Assembly: GCA_018261735.1 (NCBI GenBank)
Contig: JAGTRM010000035.1
Location: forward strand, 1-36,318
Direction: 5' to 3'
Length of the DNA stretch: 36,318 nucleotides
Source: Pseudomonadota bacterium
GTDB taxonomy: Bacteria; Pseudomonadota; Gammaproteobacteria; Burkholderiales; Chitinibacteraceae
In this document: positions 15,662 to 24,657 of the stretch, piece by piece
Layout of the letters: each line of letters opens with the position of its first letter
Numbering within the stretch: the stretch's first letter is position 1
Translations under genes and position numbers: made by a program
The notes under the pieces: generated by a model
What the model was told of the DNA's origin: nothing
The model's input: only the letters and a program-made list of their open reading frames with translations
Database searches by the model: none

Positions 15662-16576
15662 TTACTTCGAATACTTGCGAATCGCCATCTGTATTTCCGC
15701 AATCGCCTTCTCGATATCGTCCTCGGTCACCTCGGCCGGTCCATCGTGCGTGCTCAACTGGCTGATATGCGTGCTGATCGTCGTGGCATCCAGTTTCTGG
15801 GTCGAAATGAAATCGCGCTCTTTCCCGTGTTTTTCATCGTCGTCATGCCAGTTGACCGCAATGGCGGAAAGATTGTCGCTGTCATGTCCGCCCTGCATCT
15901 CGGCCTTGTCCATGAGCTGCGGCAGGGCAAACAAGGCGGGGAAGGCGTTGAGGAAGTGCGTAATATCCCGTTCGGGCAGCACGCCCCACAAGCCGTCGGA
16001 ACAGAGTAACAAGGTATCGCCATCGAGCAGGGCCACTTTGCCGCCGAGCTCGATCTCCGGCGGGTAATAGCCGCCCAGGCAGGTATACACCTTGTTCTTT
16101 TCCGCATGATGCAGGGCTTCTTCCGCCGTGATCAGGCCGGCATCGACCATCTTGCGCACCTTGGAATGATCGCGCGTGCGTGCCACCGTTTTCCCGTTGC
16201 GCACCAGGTACAGCCGCGAATCGCCCACATGCGCCCAATAGGCGATGCCGTCCTGCACCAGGCAAGCCACGCAGGTCGTGCGCGGTATTTCCACCATGCG
16301 ATGGCTGGAGGCGTAATTGAAAATCGCATCGTGGCACATATTGAGCGTTTCGTTCAGAAACTGCGCCGGGCGCGGCAACACCGGCTTGGCATGCTTCTGG
16401 AACTGGTCGCACACCAACTCGACCGCAATCTGCGCAGCCACCTCGCCATGCAGATGCCCGCCCATGCCATCGGCGACCACCATCAGCAGGGCATCCCGGC
16501 TGTAGGAATACCCCACGCGGTCCTCGTTGTACTGCCGGCCGCCTTTGCGGCTGTCTTGATAGATGGTGAATTTCAT
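15662..16576 (-). CDS. PP2C-family Ser/Thr protein phosphatase
   Basis: A 304-residue metal-dependent phosphatase. Conserved motifs are RQYNEDR (14-20, metal-binding Glu/Asp), VADGMGGH (34-41), HVGDSRLYLVRNG (116-128), LLCSDGLWGVL (190-200) and DSDNLSAI (232-239). There is no membrane helix. The C-terminal extension after about residue 245 (acidic, ending IQMAIRKYSK) is not part of the core. Its start overlaps the upstream kinase stop by 4 bases, so it is the coupled antagonist of that kinase. In cells such pairs reverse phosphorylation on shared targets; the targets here are unknown. Confidence 0.92.
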   Translation of the reverse strand: MKFTIYQDSRKGGRQYNEDRVGYSYSRDALLMVVADGMGGHLHGEVAAQIAVELVCDQFQKHAKPVLPRPAQFLNETLNMCHDAIFNYASSHRMVEIPRTTCVACLVQDGIAYWAHVGDSRLYLVRNGKTVARTRDHSKVRKMVDAGLITAEEALHHAEKNKVYTCLGGYYPPEIELGGKVALLDGDTLLLCSDGLWGVLPERDITHFLNAFPALFALPQLMDKAEMQGGHDSDNLSAIAVNWHDDDEKHGKERDFISTQKLDATTISTHISQLSTHDGPAEVTEDDIEKAIAEIQMAIRKYSK

Positions 16577-17547
16577 CGGCTTTCTTCGGTCGAGTGTCGT
16601 GTCATGTTGAGCCAGGTGCGCTTGACCCTGTTCAACACCGTGGACTTTTTAATCGGACTTGAACGCGGCGCCAGCAGCATTTTCTGCAGCTGGTGCACGC
16701 TTTGCGGCCGGGCGTTGTGATCGAGCTGCAGGCAGTGCTCGATCAAATCGAGCAATTCCGGCGAGTAGCGCTCGCCGAACAAGGCTGCGAGCCTGAGTGG
16801 CTTGGGATCCTTTTCGCGCGCCTCGGCCGAAGGCGGCGGGGTGCCGGCAATGCAGGCATACATCGAAGCGCCGATGCCGTAGATATCGGTCCACGGGCCC
16901 ATGGGCTCGCTTCGCCGATACTGTTCGGGCGCGGCAAAGCCCGGCGTGTACATCGGCGCCAACCGGCCCAAATCACCGCTCAGCGCCTGGCGGGCCGAGC
17001 CGAAATCGAGCAGTAGCGGCGTCGTATCCTTGCGGATATACAGATTGGCCGGCTTGATATCCAGATGCAAAAGCTTGTGCAGATGGACTTCGCGCAGACC
17101 GTTTAGGAGCTGGTAGAACACATGGCGGATCAGCTCTTCGCTCACGCCCTCGCGATCGCGCTTGAGCTGGATTTCCTTTTGCAGGGTTCGGCCGCGCTCG
17201 TAATCCATCACCATGTAGACGGTTTCGTTGGCGCGGAAGAAATTGATCACTCGCACGATGTTCGGATGCCGGATGCGGGCCAGCGTTTTGCCCTCTTCGA
17301 AGAAACATTTCAGGCCGTGCTTGAACAGCACGGCGCTGCCTTCACTATTGTTGGCCTGGATCAGCGCATCGTTTTCACGCCGCAGCGCCAGCGCGTTGGG
17401 CAGGTACTCCTTGATCGCGACCGGGTAATCGTTCTCGTCGTGCGCCAGATAGACGATGCTGAACCCACCCGCAGAAAGCAGCTTGGCAATGGTGTAGTTC
17501 TGCAACTGGTAACCGCGCTCGAGCGGTTCAACGCTTGGATTCGCCAT
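16573..17547 (-). CDS. Hanks-type Ser/Thr protein kinase (non-RD)
   Basis: A 324-residue soluble kinase. The glycine loop is SAGGFSIVYLA (25-35), the VAIKEY lysine is K46, and the C-helix Glu lies in FFEEGKTLARIRHPNIV. The catalytic loop reads HLDIKPANLY (161-170, D163 and N168), so the Arg of HRD is replaced by Leu. DFGSA is at 181-185 and AAPEQY at 205-210. There is no transmembrane or sensor domain, and about 50 C-terminal residues are Ser/Arg/Lys-rich. The ATG is preceded closely by GAGG, an unusually short spacing. It forms an operon with the PP2C phosphatase and lies divergent from yicC. Confidence 0.92.
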   Translation of the reverse strand: MANPSVEPLERGYQLQNYTIAKLLSAGGFSIVYLAHDENDYPVAIKEYLPNALALRRENDALIQANNSEGSAVLFKHGLKCFFEEGKTLARIRHPNIVRVINFFRANETVYMVMDYERGRTLQKEIQLKRDREGVSEELIRHVFYQLLNGLREVHLHKLLHLDIKPANLYIRKDTTPLLLDFGSARQALSGDLGRLAPMYTPGFAAPEQYRRSEPMGPWTDIYGIGASMYACIAGTPPPSAEAREKDPKPLRLAALFGERYSPELLDLIEHCLQLDHNARPQSVHQLQKMLLAPRSSPIKKSTVLNRVKRTWLNMTRHSTEESR

Positions 17548-17561
17548 CCTCGGGGATTCGC

Positions 17562-17567
17562 TATACT
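17562..17567 (+). promoter_or_regulatory. Possible -10 box for yicC
   Basis: TATACT lies in the 117-base gap between the divergent kinase and yicC genes. No good -35 is seen at normal spacing. On the opposite strand the overlapping tatagc could serve the kinase instead. Confidence 0.3.
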
Positions 17568-17664
17568 CTGGGCATTCGATGCTGAATTTTGGGTATTGGT
17601 CCCGGGAAAGTAAAGAAACTCCGTGCTTTTAGTAAGAGCATCAACAATTAAAAATGGGAAAAAC

Positions 17665-18534
17665 ATGATCTACAGCATGACCGGCTACGCCAGCGCACAA
17701 CACGAATGGCCGCAAGGCACGCTCCTGGTTGAACTGCGCGCCGTCAACCACCGCTTTCTTGATGTTTCGTTGCGCCTGCCGGAAGAATTCCGTTCACTGG
17801 AAAGCCCGATCCGCGAAAAACTGGCGGCGCGGCTCAATCGCGGCAAGGTGGAATGCCGAATCGCCTTCAATAGCCAGCAAGGCGTGGATTCGGGCAGCCT
17901 GCAACTGAACCGCACGCTGGCGGAAAGCCTGCTGAACCTGGGCCGCGAGCTGTCCGCCCTTGCGCCGGAAGCGCGCCCGCTGTCGATCGGCGAAGTGCTG
18001 CGCTGGCCCGGCGTGCTGGCCACCGATGCCCTGCCGCCGGAAACCCTGCAAGCCACCGCGCTGACCCTGCTCGATGCCGCGCTTGAGGATTTCCTCGCCA
18101 ACCGTGGCCGCGAAGGCGAAAAACTCGCCGGATTGCTGCAAGATCGCGCAGCGCAGATGGAAGTGCTGCTGGCCAATATCCGCCCGCGCCTGCCACAGAT
18201 CGTCGCCGATTACGAGGCGCGCCTGACCCAGCGTTTTGTCGATGCCTTGGGCGGCCAGGATGACGAGCGCATCCGCCAGGAAATCGTGATGTTCGCCCAG
18301 CGTATCGATGTGGCCGAGGAACTCGACCGCCTGACGGCACACATCGCCGAACTGCGCCATATCCTCAAGAAAGGCGGCAACGCCGGCAAGCGTCTGGACT
18401 TCCTGATGCAGGAACTCAACCGCGAAGCCAATACCCTGGGCTCCAAATCCGTCGCGGTGGAAAGCAGCCGTACTTCGATGGAACTCAAGGTCTTGATCGA
18501 GCAGATGCGCGAACAGGTGCAAAACATTGAGTAA
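17665..18534 (+). CDS. yicC: YicC-family endoribonuclease
   Basis: A 289-residue protein starting MIYSMTGYASA, the invariant N-terminus of YicC/YloC. RAVNHRFLDVSLRLPEEFR (about 25-43) and the C-terminal DUF1732 block EELDRLTAHIAELRHILKKGGNAGKRLDFLMQELNREANTLGSKS match the family throughout, and the length is normal. In other bacteria the family acts as an RNase and affects stationary-phase survival. The frame opens 14 codons earlier, but ATG 17665 is the family start. It lies divergent from the kinase operon. Confidence 0.95.
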   Translation: MIYSMTGYASAQHEWPQGTLLVELRAVNHRFLDVSLRLPEEFRSLESPIREKLAARLNRGKVECRIAFNSQQGVDSGSLQLNRTLAESLLNLGRELSALAPEARPLSIGEVLRWPGVLATDALPPETLQATALTLLDAALEDFLANRGREGEKLAGLLQDRAAQMEVLLANIRPRLPQIVADYEARLTQRFVDALGGQDDERIRQEIVMFAQRIDVAEELDRLTAHIAELRHILKKGGNAGKRLDFLMQELNREANTLGSKSVAVESSRTSMELKVLIEQMREQVQNIE

Positions 18535-18579
18535 GCATCAGGCGATTGTTCCTGATTAGGCAACTGCAAAGGATCAACT

Positions 18580-19050
18580 ATGACCAAAGAACCCCGCCAG
18601 CCCGCCGGCACCCTGTTGCTGCGCACCCTGGCCATGCCAGCCGACACCAACCCGAGTGGCGATATCTTTGGCGGCTGGCTGCTGTCGCAGATGGATCTGG
18701 GCGGGGCGATCTTGGCCAAGGAACTGGCACGCGGACGCGTTGTGACCGTGGCGGCGGATGCGACCACGTTTCTCAAGCCGGTCAAGGTCGGCGATGTGGT
18801 CTGCTGTTACGGCTACTGCTCGCACGTCGGTCGCACCTCGCTCAAGATCAAGCTGGAAGTGTGGATCAAGCGCGTCGCGCGCGAACCGATCGGCGAACGC
18901 GAATGCGTGACGGAAGCCGTATTCACCTATGTCGCCGTCGACCCGGATGGCCGCTCGCGCGCATTGCCTGCCGATGTTCGCAAAGCGGCTGAGAGCGGCG
19001 AGGGGGAAGTCCGTTCGTTCGGGTGCGATCTTGATCACTCTCCGGAATAG
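18580..19050 (+). CDS. Acyl-CoA thioesterase, YciA-type hotdog fold
   Basis: A 156-residue cytoplasmic thioesterase. MPADTNPSGDIFGGWLLSQMDLGGAILA (19-46) is the YciA/BACH hotdog signature with the catalytic Asp. VTVAADATTFLKPVKVGDVV and CSHVGRTSLKIKLEVW follow as in the family. The last 30 residues extend beyond the usual core. It has AAGGA before the ATG. It hydrolyses acyl-CoA esters, probably recycling CoA. It lies between yicC and the TfoX-N gene, eight bases from the latter, so the two are likely co-transcribed. Confidence 0.92.
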   Translation: MTKEPRQPAGTLLLRTLAMPADTNPSGDIFGGWLLSQMDLGGAILAKELARGRVVTVAADATTFLKPVKVGDVVCCYGYCSHVGRTSLKIKLEVWIKRVAREPIGERECVTEAVFTYVAVDPDGRSRALPADVRKAAESGEGEVRSFGCDLDHSPE

Positions 19051-19058
19051 TCCACGCC

Positions 19059-19421
19059 ATGCCGCGCCGCTCCGAATACCTTGACTGGCTGTTTGAACAA
19101 CTGGCGCCGCTGGGCGCGTTGCGCGCGCGGGCCATGTTCGGCGCGTTTGGCCTGTACTGCGATGAACTGTTTTTTGCCATTGTTGATGACGATGTGCTCT
19201 ATGTGAAGGTCGACGACGCCAGCCGCGCCGAATTCGAGGCCGAAGGATTGGCACCGTTTACCTACCCGATGAAGGACGGCAGCACATCGACGCTTTCTTA
19301 CTATCCCTTACCCGATTTCGCACTGGAAACCCCGCACGAGCTGGTGTTTTGGGCCAAGAAGGGGCTGGCAGCGGCCTTGCGCGCGCAAAATCAGCCGAAA
19401 AGACGCAAGAATCAGGGATAA
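19059..19421 (+). CDS. TfoX N-terminal domain protein
   Basis: A 120-residue protein consisting of the TfoX-N domain only: [38 protein letters not shown] (23-60) then PFTYPMKDG and [11 protein letters not shown], ending in a basic tail (QPKRRKNQG). In some bacteria full-length TfoX regulates competence; the isolated N domain is common in betaproteobacteria and its role is not established. It starts eight bases after the thioesterase stop. Confidence 0.88.
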   Translation: MPRRSEYLDWLFEQLAPLGALRARAMFGAFGLYCDELFFAIVDDDVLYVKVDDASRAEFEAEGLAPFTYPMKDGSTSTLSYYPLPDFALETPHELVFWAKKGLAAALRAQNQPKRRKNQG

Positions 19422-19549
19422 CCCGCAGTCGCGTGCTTCACGCCGCCTCGATTCTGTTGGACAATCAACTCTTTCTGCCGCATCGTGTGCGGGCAGAGGC
19501 AAGAAGTCCCTGCGGGGCAACGTTATCGCTTTCAAGGCAACCCGGAATC

Positions 19550-20143
19550 ATGCGCCAAGCCACCGTCACCCGTAACACCCTGGAAACCCGGATCACCGTC
19601 AGCGTGAATCTCGATGGTTCCGGCCAATCCAAATTCAACACCGGCGTTCCGTTCCTGGAACACATGCTCGACCAGATCGCGCGTCACGGCCTGCTTGATC
19701 TCGAGATCGTGGCCGAGGGCGATCTGCATATCGATGCGCACCATACGGTGGAAGACGTCGGCATCACGCTCGGCCAGGCCTTTGCCAAGGCGGTCGGCGA
19801 CAAGAAAGGCATCCGCCGCTACGGCCACAGCTATGTGCCGCTCGACGAAGCGCTGTCGCGCGTGGTGATCGATCTCTCCGGCCGTCCGGGCCTCGTGTGC
19901 CATGTCGACTACACCCGCGATTCGATCGGCAATTTCGATACCCAGCTGTTCGGCGAGTTTTTCAACGGCTTCGTCAACCACGCCGCGGTCACGCTGCACA
20001 TCGACAACCTGCGCGGCGACAACGTGCACCATCAGGCCGAGACCATTTTCAAGGCATTCGGCCGGGCGCTGCGCATGGCCGTCGAGATGGACGAACGGAT
20101 GGCCGGCGTCACGCCGTCCACCAAAGGCACACTGGTAGGTTGA
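19550..20143 (+). CDS. hisB: Imidazoleglycerol-phosphate dehydratase
   Basis: A 197-residue monofunctional HisB catalysing step 6 of histidine synthesis. The twin metal motifs are HHTVED (64-69) and [15 protein letters not shown] near residue 165. [16 protein letters not shown] (32-47) is the other family signature. The frame is open 67 codons further upstream, but ATG 19550 gives the family start [10 protein letters not shown]. It opens the hisBHAF run; a promoter presumably lies in the 128-base gap 19422-19549, where I see no clear boxes. Confidence 0.95.
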   Translation: MRQATVTRNTLETRITVSVNLDGSGQSKFNTGVPFLEHMLDQIARHGLLDLEIVAEGDLHIDAHHTVEDVGITLGQAFAKAVGDKKGIRRYGHSYVPLDEALSRVVIDLSGRPGLVCHVDYTRDSIGNFDTQLFGEFFNGFVNHAAVTLHIDNLRGDNVHHQAETIFKAFGRALRMAVEMDERMAGVTPSTKGTLVG

Positions 20144-20144
20144 A

Positions 20145-20786
20145 ATGAAAATTGCAGTCGTCGACTATGGCATGGGCAATCTGCGCTCGGTCACCAAGGC
20201 CCTGGAGCACGTTGCCGGCAACGATGCCCAAATCATCCTGACCGACGATCCGGCCGTGGTCGCTAGCGCCGACAAGGTGGTCTTCCCCGGCCAGGGCGCG
20301 ATGCCCGATTGCATGCGCGAGCTGGAGCAGCGCGGCCTGAAGCAGGTGGTGCTGGATGCGGCGCGCAGCAAGCCGTTTCTGGGCATCTGCGTCGGTGCCC
20401 AGCTGCTGTTCGAGTTCAGCGAAGAAGGAAACACGCCGGGACTGGGCGTATTCAAGGGCAAGGTCGTGCGTTTTCCGGCCGACAAGATGCACGATGAACA
20501 CGGTCAGAAGCTGAAGGTGCCGCACATGGGCTGGAACGAAATGTTCATCGTGCACGAGCATCCGCTCTGGGCCGGCATCCCGGAAGGCGAGCGTTTCTAT
20601 TTCGTGCACAGCTACCATTTTGTGCCGGCGGAAGACATCGCAGTGATCGAAAGCGCCTATCCCTACCGCTTTGCAGCCGCCGTGGCACGTGCCAATATAT
20701 TCGCCATCCAGTGCCACCCGGAAAAAAGCCATCATGCCGGGCTCAAACTGCTGGAAAATTTTGTACACTGGAATGGTTGTTACTGA
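20145..20786 (+). CDS. hisH: Imidazole glycerol phosphate synthase, glutaminase subunit
   Basis: A 213-residue class I glutamine amidotransferase. VVDYGMGNLRSV (5-16) is the HisH start and FPGQGAMPDCM the oxyanion strand. LGICVGAQLLFE holds nucleophile C82, and CHPEKSHHAGL holds H191 and E193. It passes ammonia to HisF for imidazole ring formation. It begins one base after the hisB stop, consistent with an operon. Confidence 0.95.
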   Translation: MKIAVVDYGMGNLRSVTKALEHVAGNDAQIILTDDPAVVASADKVVFPGQGAMPDCMRELEQRGLKQVVLDAARSKPFLGICVGAQLLFEFSEEGNTPGLGVFKGKVVRFPADKMHDEHGQKLKVPHMGWNEMFIVHEHPLWAGIPEGERFYFVHSYHFVPAEDIAVIESAYPYRFAAAVARANIFAIQCHPEKSHHAGLKLLENFVHWNGCY

Positions 20787-20838
20787 TTTATAAAGGTTTT
20801 ACCCCCTTAATCCTATTGCCTGACCACCTGAACCAATC

Positions 20839-21579
20839 ATGCTAATCATCCCTGCTATTGATTTGAAGGACGGCCACTGCGTGCGTTTGCGCCAGGGGCT
20901 GATGGAAGACGCCACCGTTTTCTCCGAAGAACCCTCCGTCATGGCCGCGCACTGGCTGGCAAAAGGCGCGCGCCGCCTGCATCTGGTGGACCTGAATGGC
21001 GCCTTCGCCGGCAAGCCGAAGAACCTGGGCGCCATCAAGGGCATTCTGGCCGAGATCAACGGCGAGATTCCGGTGCAACTGGGCGGCGGCATCCGCAGCC
21101 TGGAAACCATCGAGCAGTATCTGGACGCCGGCATCGACTACGTGATCATCGGCACCGCTGCAGTGAAGCAGCCCGGCTTCCTGCATGAAGCCTGCGACGC
21201 GTTCCCCGGCCACATCATCGTCGGACTCGACGCCAAGGACGGCATGGTAGCCACCGATGGCTGGTCCAAGGTGACCGACCACGACGTGATCGATCTGGCG
21301 AAACGCTTCCAGGGCTACGGCGTCGAATCGGTGATCTACACCGACATCGGTCGCGACGGCATGCTGTCCGGCGTGAACATCGAAGCCACCGTCAAGCTGG
21401 CGCAGGCGCTGACCATCCCGGTGATCGCTTCCGGCGGGCTGACCAACCTCGACGACGTGAAAGCGCTGTGCGCGGTGGAAGCCGAGGGCATCGAGGGCGT
21501 GATCACCGGCCGCGCCATCTACGAAGGCACGATCGATTTTGAAGCCGCGCAAGATCTGGCGGACCAGCTTTCCGCCTGA
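20839..21579 (+). CDS. hisA: ProFAR isomerase (phosphoribosylformimino-AICAR-phosphate isomerase)
   Basis: A 246-residue TIM barrel. [20 protein letters not shown] carries catalytic D8. [15 protein letters not shown] and [11 protein letters not shown] form the first phosphate site. [14 protein letters not shown] carries the second catalytic Asp, and [12 protein letters not shown] forms the second phosphate site. It catalyses the Amadori rearrangement of step 4 in histidine synthesis. It follows hisH by 52 bases. Confidence 0.95.
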   Translation: MLIIPAIDLKDGHCVRLRQGLMEDATVFSEEPSVMAAHWLAKGARRLHLVDLNGAFAGKPKNLGAIKGILAEINGEIPVQLGGGIRSLETIEQYLDAGIDYVIIGTAAVKQPGFLHEACDAFPGHIIVGLDAKDGMVATDGWSKVTDHDVIDLAKRFQGYGVESVIYTDIGRDGMLSGVNIEATVKLAQALTIPVIASGGLTNLDDVKALCAVEAEGIEGVITGRAIYEGTIDFEAAQDLADQLSA

Positions 21580-21591
21580 TCAAGGATCTCC

Positions 21592-22365
21592 ATGTCGCTT
21601 GCCAAACGCATCATCCCCTGCCTCGACGTGACCGCCGGTCGCGTGGTCAAGGGCGTCAACTTCCTTGAACTGCGCGATGCCGGCGATCCGGTCGAGATCG
21701 CCAAGCGTTACGACGACCAGGGCGCGGACGAGGTCACCTTCCTCGACATCACCGCCTCCAGCGACGACCGCGATGTGATCCTGCACGTGATCGAAGCGGT
21801 CGCCTCGCAGGTGTTCATCCCGCTGACCGTCGGCGGCGGCGTGCGCAAGGTCGACGATGTGCGCCGGCTCTTGAATGCAGGTGCCGACAAGGTCAGCATC
21901 AACACCACCGCCGTGACCAATCCGGAAGTGGTACGCGATGCCGCCGCCCGCTTCGGCTCGCAAGCCATCGTCGTCGCCATCGACGCCAAGCAGGTCAGCC
22001 TGCCGGGCGAGCCGCTGCGCTGGGAAGTGTTCACCCACGGCGGACGCAAGCACACCGGGCTCGATGCCGTGGAATGGGCGAGGAAAATGCAGGCCTACGG
22101 CGCCGGCGAAATCCTGCTTACCAGCATGGATCGCGACGGCACCAAGATCGGCTTCAACCTGCCGCTGACCCGCGCGGTCTCCGATGCGGTGGATATCCCG
22201 GTGATCGCCTCCGGCGGCGTGGGCAATTTGCAGCATCTGGTCGACGGCGTGATCGAAGGCCATGCCGATGCGGTGCTGGCCGCCAGCATCTTCCACTTTG
22301 GCGAATACACCGTGCGCCAGGCCAAGGAAGCGATGCGCGCGGCCGGGATCGAAGTCCGCCTGTAA
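21592..22365 (+). CDS. hisF: Imidazole glycerol phosphate synthase, cyclase subunit
   Basis: A 257-residue TIM barrel paralogous to His[19 protein letters not shown] (7-24) contains the catalytic D12. [31 protein letters not shown] (second catalytic Asp) and [12 protein letters not shown] are the expected loops. It closes the imidazole ring using ammonia from HisH. The ATG lies 12 bases after hisA with AAGGA upstream. Confidence 0.96.
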   Translation: MSLAKRIIPCLDVTAGRVVKGVNFLELRDAGDPVEIAKRYDDQGADEVTFLDITASSDDRDVILHVIEAVASQVFIPLTVGGGVRKVDDVRRLLNAGADKVSINTTAVTNPEVVRDAAARFGSQAIVVAIDAKQVSLPGEPLRWEVFTHGGRKHTGLDAVEWARKMQAYGAGEILLTSMDRDGTKIGFNLPLTRAVSDAVDIPVIASGGVGNLQHLVDGVIEGHADAVLAASIFHFGEYTVRQAKEAMRAAGIEVRL

Positions 22366-22445
22366 CCCCCACGGGTAACATCCCTTTGCGCTTTGGGCTT
22401 GGGATGGCAATACTGGTTTGATCCGGATTGCCAGACGAGCCCATC

Positions 22446-23306
22446 ATGAAAAACCTGCTGTTGGCGGTGTTCTCTGGACTATGGTTTTCCCTGGCCCAAG
22501 CCGCCGTTGTAGTGCGCGTTCCCGTTACCGTGCCGGACGATGCGAAAATCAATGCCTTCCTGGCCAATGGCAATCTGCAGGCCATCAGTAGTTATGCCTC
22601 CCCCTTGCTCGATTCGGGCGGGCTGGTTGAGCAGGTGCTTTTTCGGCGCGCTATCGTGCAGGGCGGACTGGATGCCCAATTCACCAACTTCCGTGTTTCC
22701 AATTCCGCCCGGGCGCGGGAATCCGTTCGCGATGGCTCGGCGGTGGGCGGCGGCTTTGCCGCCTGGCATACCTACTGCCAGGAAAACGCCACCGACTTGT
22801 TTGAATCAGAGGCCGTCATTCCGGACGGGCGTTTTGAAAAAGGCCTCTATACCTCGGCGGAAAAACTTGGCCAACTGAAGGTCAAGACCAGCCGTGATCT
22901 GCAGCATCTGCGGGTGGCCAGCACCCGGACATGGGTGGTCGACTGGGCGACCCTGGAGCAGTTGAAGTTCGCCAAGGTCATGGATGCCTCGACCGTGGAG
23001 GAGCAGTTCAAGCTGGTGCAAACCGGTTGGGCCGACGTGGTACTGCATGATTTTGCCAACACCCCGGACATGAGTGTCGAGGTCAATGGCATCCGCCTTT
23101 ACCCCATACCGGGCGTGAAAGTGGCGTTGGTCGGATCGCGGCATTTTATCGTCAGTCGCAAGCATCCGGCGGGCGCACAGGTTTTCGAATCGCTGCAAAA
23201 AGGCTTGAAAATCATGCAGAAAAGCGGTGAAATCGAACGCGCTTTTACCGAAAGCGGTTTCTACAACATGACGGCCCGGAACTGGCTGTTGCTCAAGCCG
23301 GAATGA
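22446..23306 (+). CDS. Periplasmic substrate-binding-like protein inside the his operon
   Basis: A 286-residue exported protein. [19 protein letters not shown] is a signal peptide cleaved at about residue 19. The mature part resembles family-3 solute-binding (SBP_bac_3/PBPb) proteins: alternating strands and helices, [19 protein letters not shown], a hinge-like [20 protein letters not shown], and [20 protein letters not shown]. The C-terminal helix [18 protein letters not shown] is typical of this family. The frame opens six codons earlier, but ATG 22446 gives a clean signal peptide. It lies between hisF and hisI without permease genes. It might bind an amino acid or be a sensor remnant. The role is not assignable. 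Confidence 0.75.
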   Translation: MKNLLLAVFSGLWFSLAQAAVVVRVPVTVPDDAKINAFLANGNLQAISSYASPLLDSGGLVEQVLFRRAIVQGGLDAQFTNFRVSNSARARESVRDGSAVGGGFAAWHTYCQENATDLFESEAVIPDGRFEKGLYTSAEKLGQLKVKTSRDLQHLRVASTRTWVVDWATLEQLKFAKVMDASTVEEQFKLVQTGWADVVLHDFANTPDMSVEVNGIRLYPIPGVKVALVGSRHFIVSRKHPAGAQVFESLQKGLKIMQKSGEIERAFTESGFYNMTARNWLLLKPE

Positions 23307-23329
23307 ATCCGGCCAGAAAGGAATGCCGC

Positions 23330-23725
23330 ATGGCATGGTTCGACGAAATCAAGTGGGATGGCGCTGGCCTCGTGCCGGTGATCGCGCAGGACAAACAGAC
23401 CGGCCGCGTGCTGATGTTTGCCTACGCCAACCGCGAAGCCGTGGCGCTGACCGCGGAAAAAGGCACCGCGCATTACTGGACGCGCTCGCGCCAGAAGCTG
23501 TGGCACAAGGGCGAGGAATCCGGCCATTTCCAGCGCGTGCATGAAATCCGCCTGGATTGCGACGGCGATGTGCTGATCTACCTGATCGACCAGGAAGGCG
23601 GCATCGCCTGCCACACCGGCCGTCAGAGCTGCTTTTTCCGCGTGCTCAAGGACGGGGAGTGGCTGGTGACCGATCCGGTACTCAAGGACCCGCATGCGAT
23701 TTACGGGGCGGGACATTCGCACTGA
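23330..23725 (+). CDS. hisI: Phosphoribosyl-AMP cyclohydrolase
   Basis: A 131-residue monofunctional HisI. The segment [56 protein letters not shown] contains the conserved zinc- and magnesium-binding Cys, Asp and His residues. It opens the purine ring of PR-AMP in step 3 of histidine synthesis. The ATG at 23330 has AAGGA nine bases upstream and gives MAWFDEIKW; an earlier in-frame ATG at 23303 overlaps the previous stop but is less likely. No hisE follows; a terminator does. Confidence 0.94.
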   Translation: MAWFDEIKWDGAGLVPVIAQDKQTGRVLMFAYANREAVALTAEKGTAHYWTRSRQKLWHKGEESGHFQRVHEIRLDCDGDVLIYLIDQEGGIACHTGRQSCFFRVLKDGEWLVTDPVLKDPHAIYGAGHSH

Positions 23726-23730
23726 TACTC

Positions 23731-23759
23731 AAAAAACCGCCTTGCCCAGGCGGTTTTTT
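23731..23759 (+). terminator. Intrinsic terminator after hisI
   Basis: aaaaaaccgcct and aggcggtttttt form a 12-bp stem around a 5-base loop (tgccc), with T6 at the 3' side. It begins six bases after the hisI stop and closes the his operon. Confidence 0.95.
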
Positions 23760-23813
23760 CATGGCGGTAGCCGCGTTATGATGCTGCCATAACAAGACCC
23801 TTGGAATCCCGCG

Positions 23814-24575
23814 ATGCTGATGCTGATTTCTCCGGCCAAGAGGCTGGATACCACTACCCCGCCTGTCACGCCCAGCCATTCCATGCCGGACTTTCTGGCG
23901 CATTCGGCCGAGCTGATCGCCGTGATGCGGCAGAAATCCCCACAGGAGATCGCCGAGCTGATGGGATTATCCGACAAGCTGGCGCTGCTCAATTTCGAGC
24001 GTTTCCAGAGCTGGCAGCCCGAGTTCACTCTGGACAACGCCAAGCAGGCCGTGCTGACTTTCATGGGCGATGTTTACGAAGGCCTCGATGCGGCAAGCCT
24101 CACCCCGGCGCAGTTCGATTACCTGATCCGGCACCTGCGCATTCTCTCCGGCCTGTATGGCCTGCTGCGCCCGCTCGACCTGATGCAGCCCTACCGCCTG
24201 GAAATGGGCACGCGCCTGGCCAATCCACGCGGCAAGGATCTGTATGCGTTCTGGGGCGATGAGCTGACCGGCGCGATCAATGCGCTCAAGCCCGGCGTGC
24301 TGGTCAACCTGGCCTCCAACGAGTACTTCAAGGCTGTCAATGTGAAGAAGCTGACCTGCCCGGTGATCACGCCGGTATTCGAGGACTGGTCGGCTGGCCG
24401 CTACAAGATCGTGAGTTTTTATGCCAAACGCGCGCGCGGCCTGATGGTGCGCTGGGCCGCCTTGCACGGCGTAACCGATCCGCAACAGCTCAAAGGCTTC
24501 GATCTGGAAGGCTATGCCTTCGATCCGGGGGCATCGGATGAAACAACCTGGCACATGCGGCGCCGGCTGGATTGA
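23814..24575 (+). CDS. yaaA: YaaA family peroxide-stress protein (UPF0246)
   Basis: A 253-residue cytoplasmic protein starting [12 protein letters not shown], the invariant beginning of the DUF328/YaaA family. [51 protein letters not shown] and [11 protein letters not shown] follow as in the family. In E. coli YaaA limits free iron and oxidative DNA damage during peroxide stress. It is transcribed alone between the his terminator and the convergent GH105 gene. Confidence 0.93.
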   Translation: MLMLISPAKRLDTTTPPVTPSHSMPDFLAHSAELIAVMRQKSPQEIAELMGLSDKLALLNFERFQSWQPEFTLDNAKQAVLTFMGDVYEGLDAASLTPAQFDYLIRHLRILSGLYGLLRPLDLMQPYRLEMGTRLANPRGKDLYAFWGDELTGAINALKPGVLVNLASNEYFKAVNVKKLTCPVITPVFEDWSAGRYKIVSFYAKRARGLMVRWAALHGVTDPQQLKGFDLEGYAFDPGASDETTWHMRRRLD

Positions 24576-24598
24576 GTGCGGGCTTGAGCACAAGCATG

Positions 24599-24627
24599 CG
24601 GGGCCCATGCACTGTGCATGAGCCCCG
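24599..24627. terminator. GC-rich hairpin between convergent genes
   Basis: cggggc and gccccg enclose catgcac/gtgcatg, a near-perfect long stem 24 bases after yaaA and 31 bases from the GH105 stop. It lacks a T-run, so it may be a weak or factor-dependent terminator for one or both converging genes. Confidence 0.45.
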
Positions 24628-24657
24628 GTCTCGCAGCAGGCAAGTGTGGACTGGCGC

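Noticed and set aside
23303..23329. Earlier ATG for hisI, giving nine extra residues
   Set aside because: The ATG at 23330 has a better-placed AAGGA and matches the usual HisI N-terminus.
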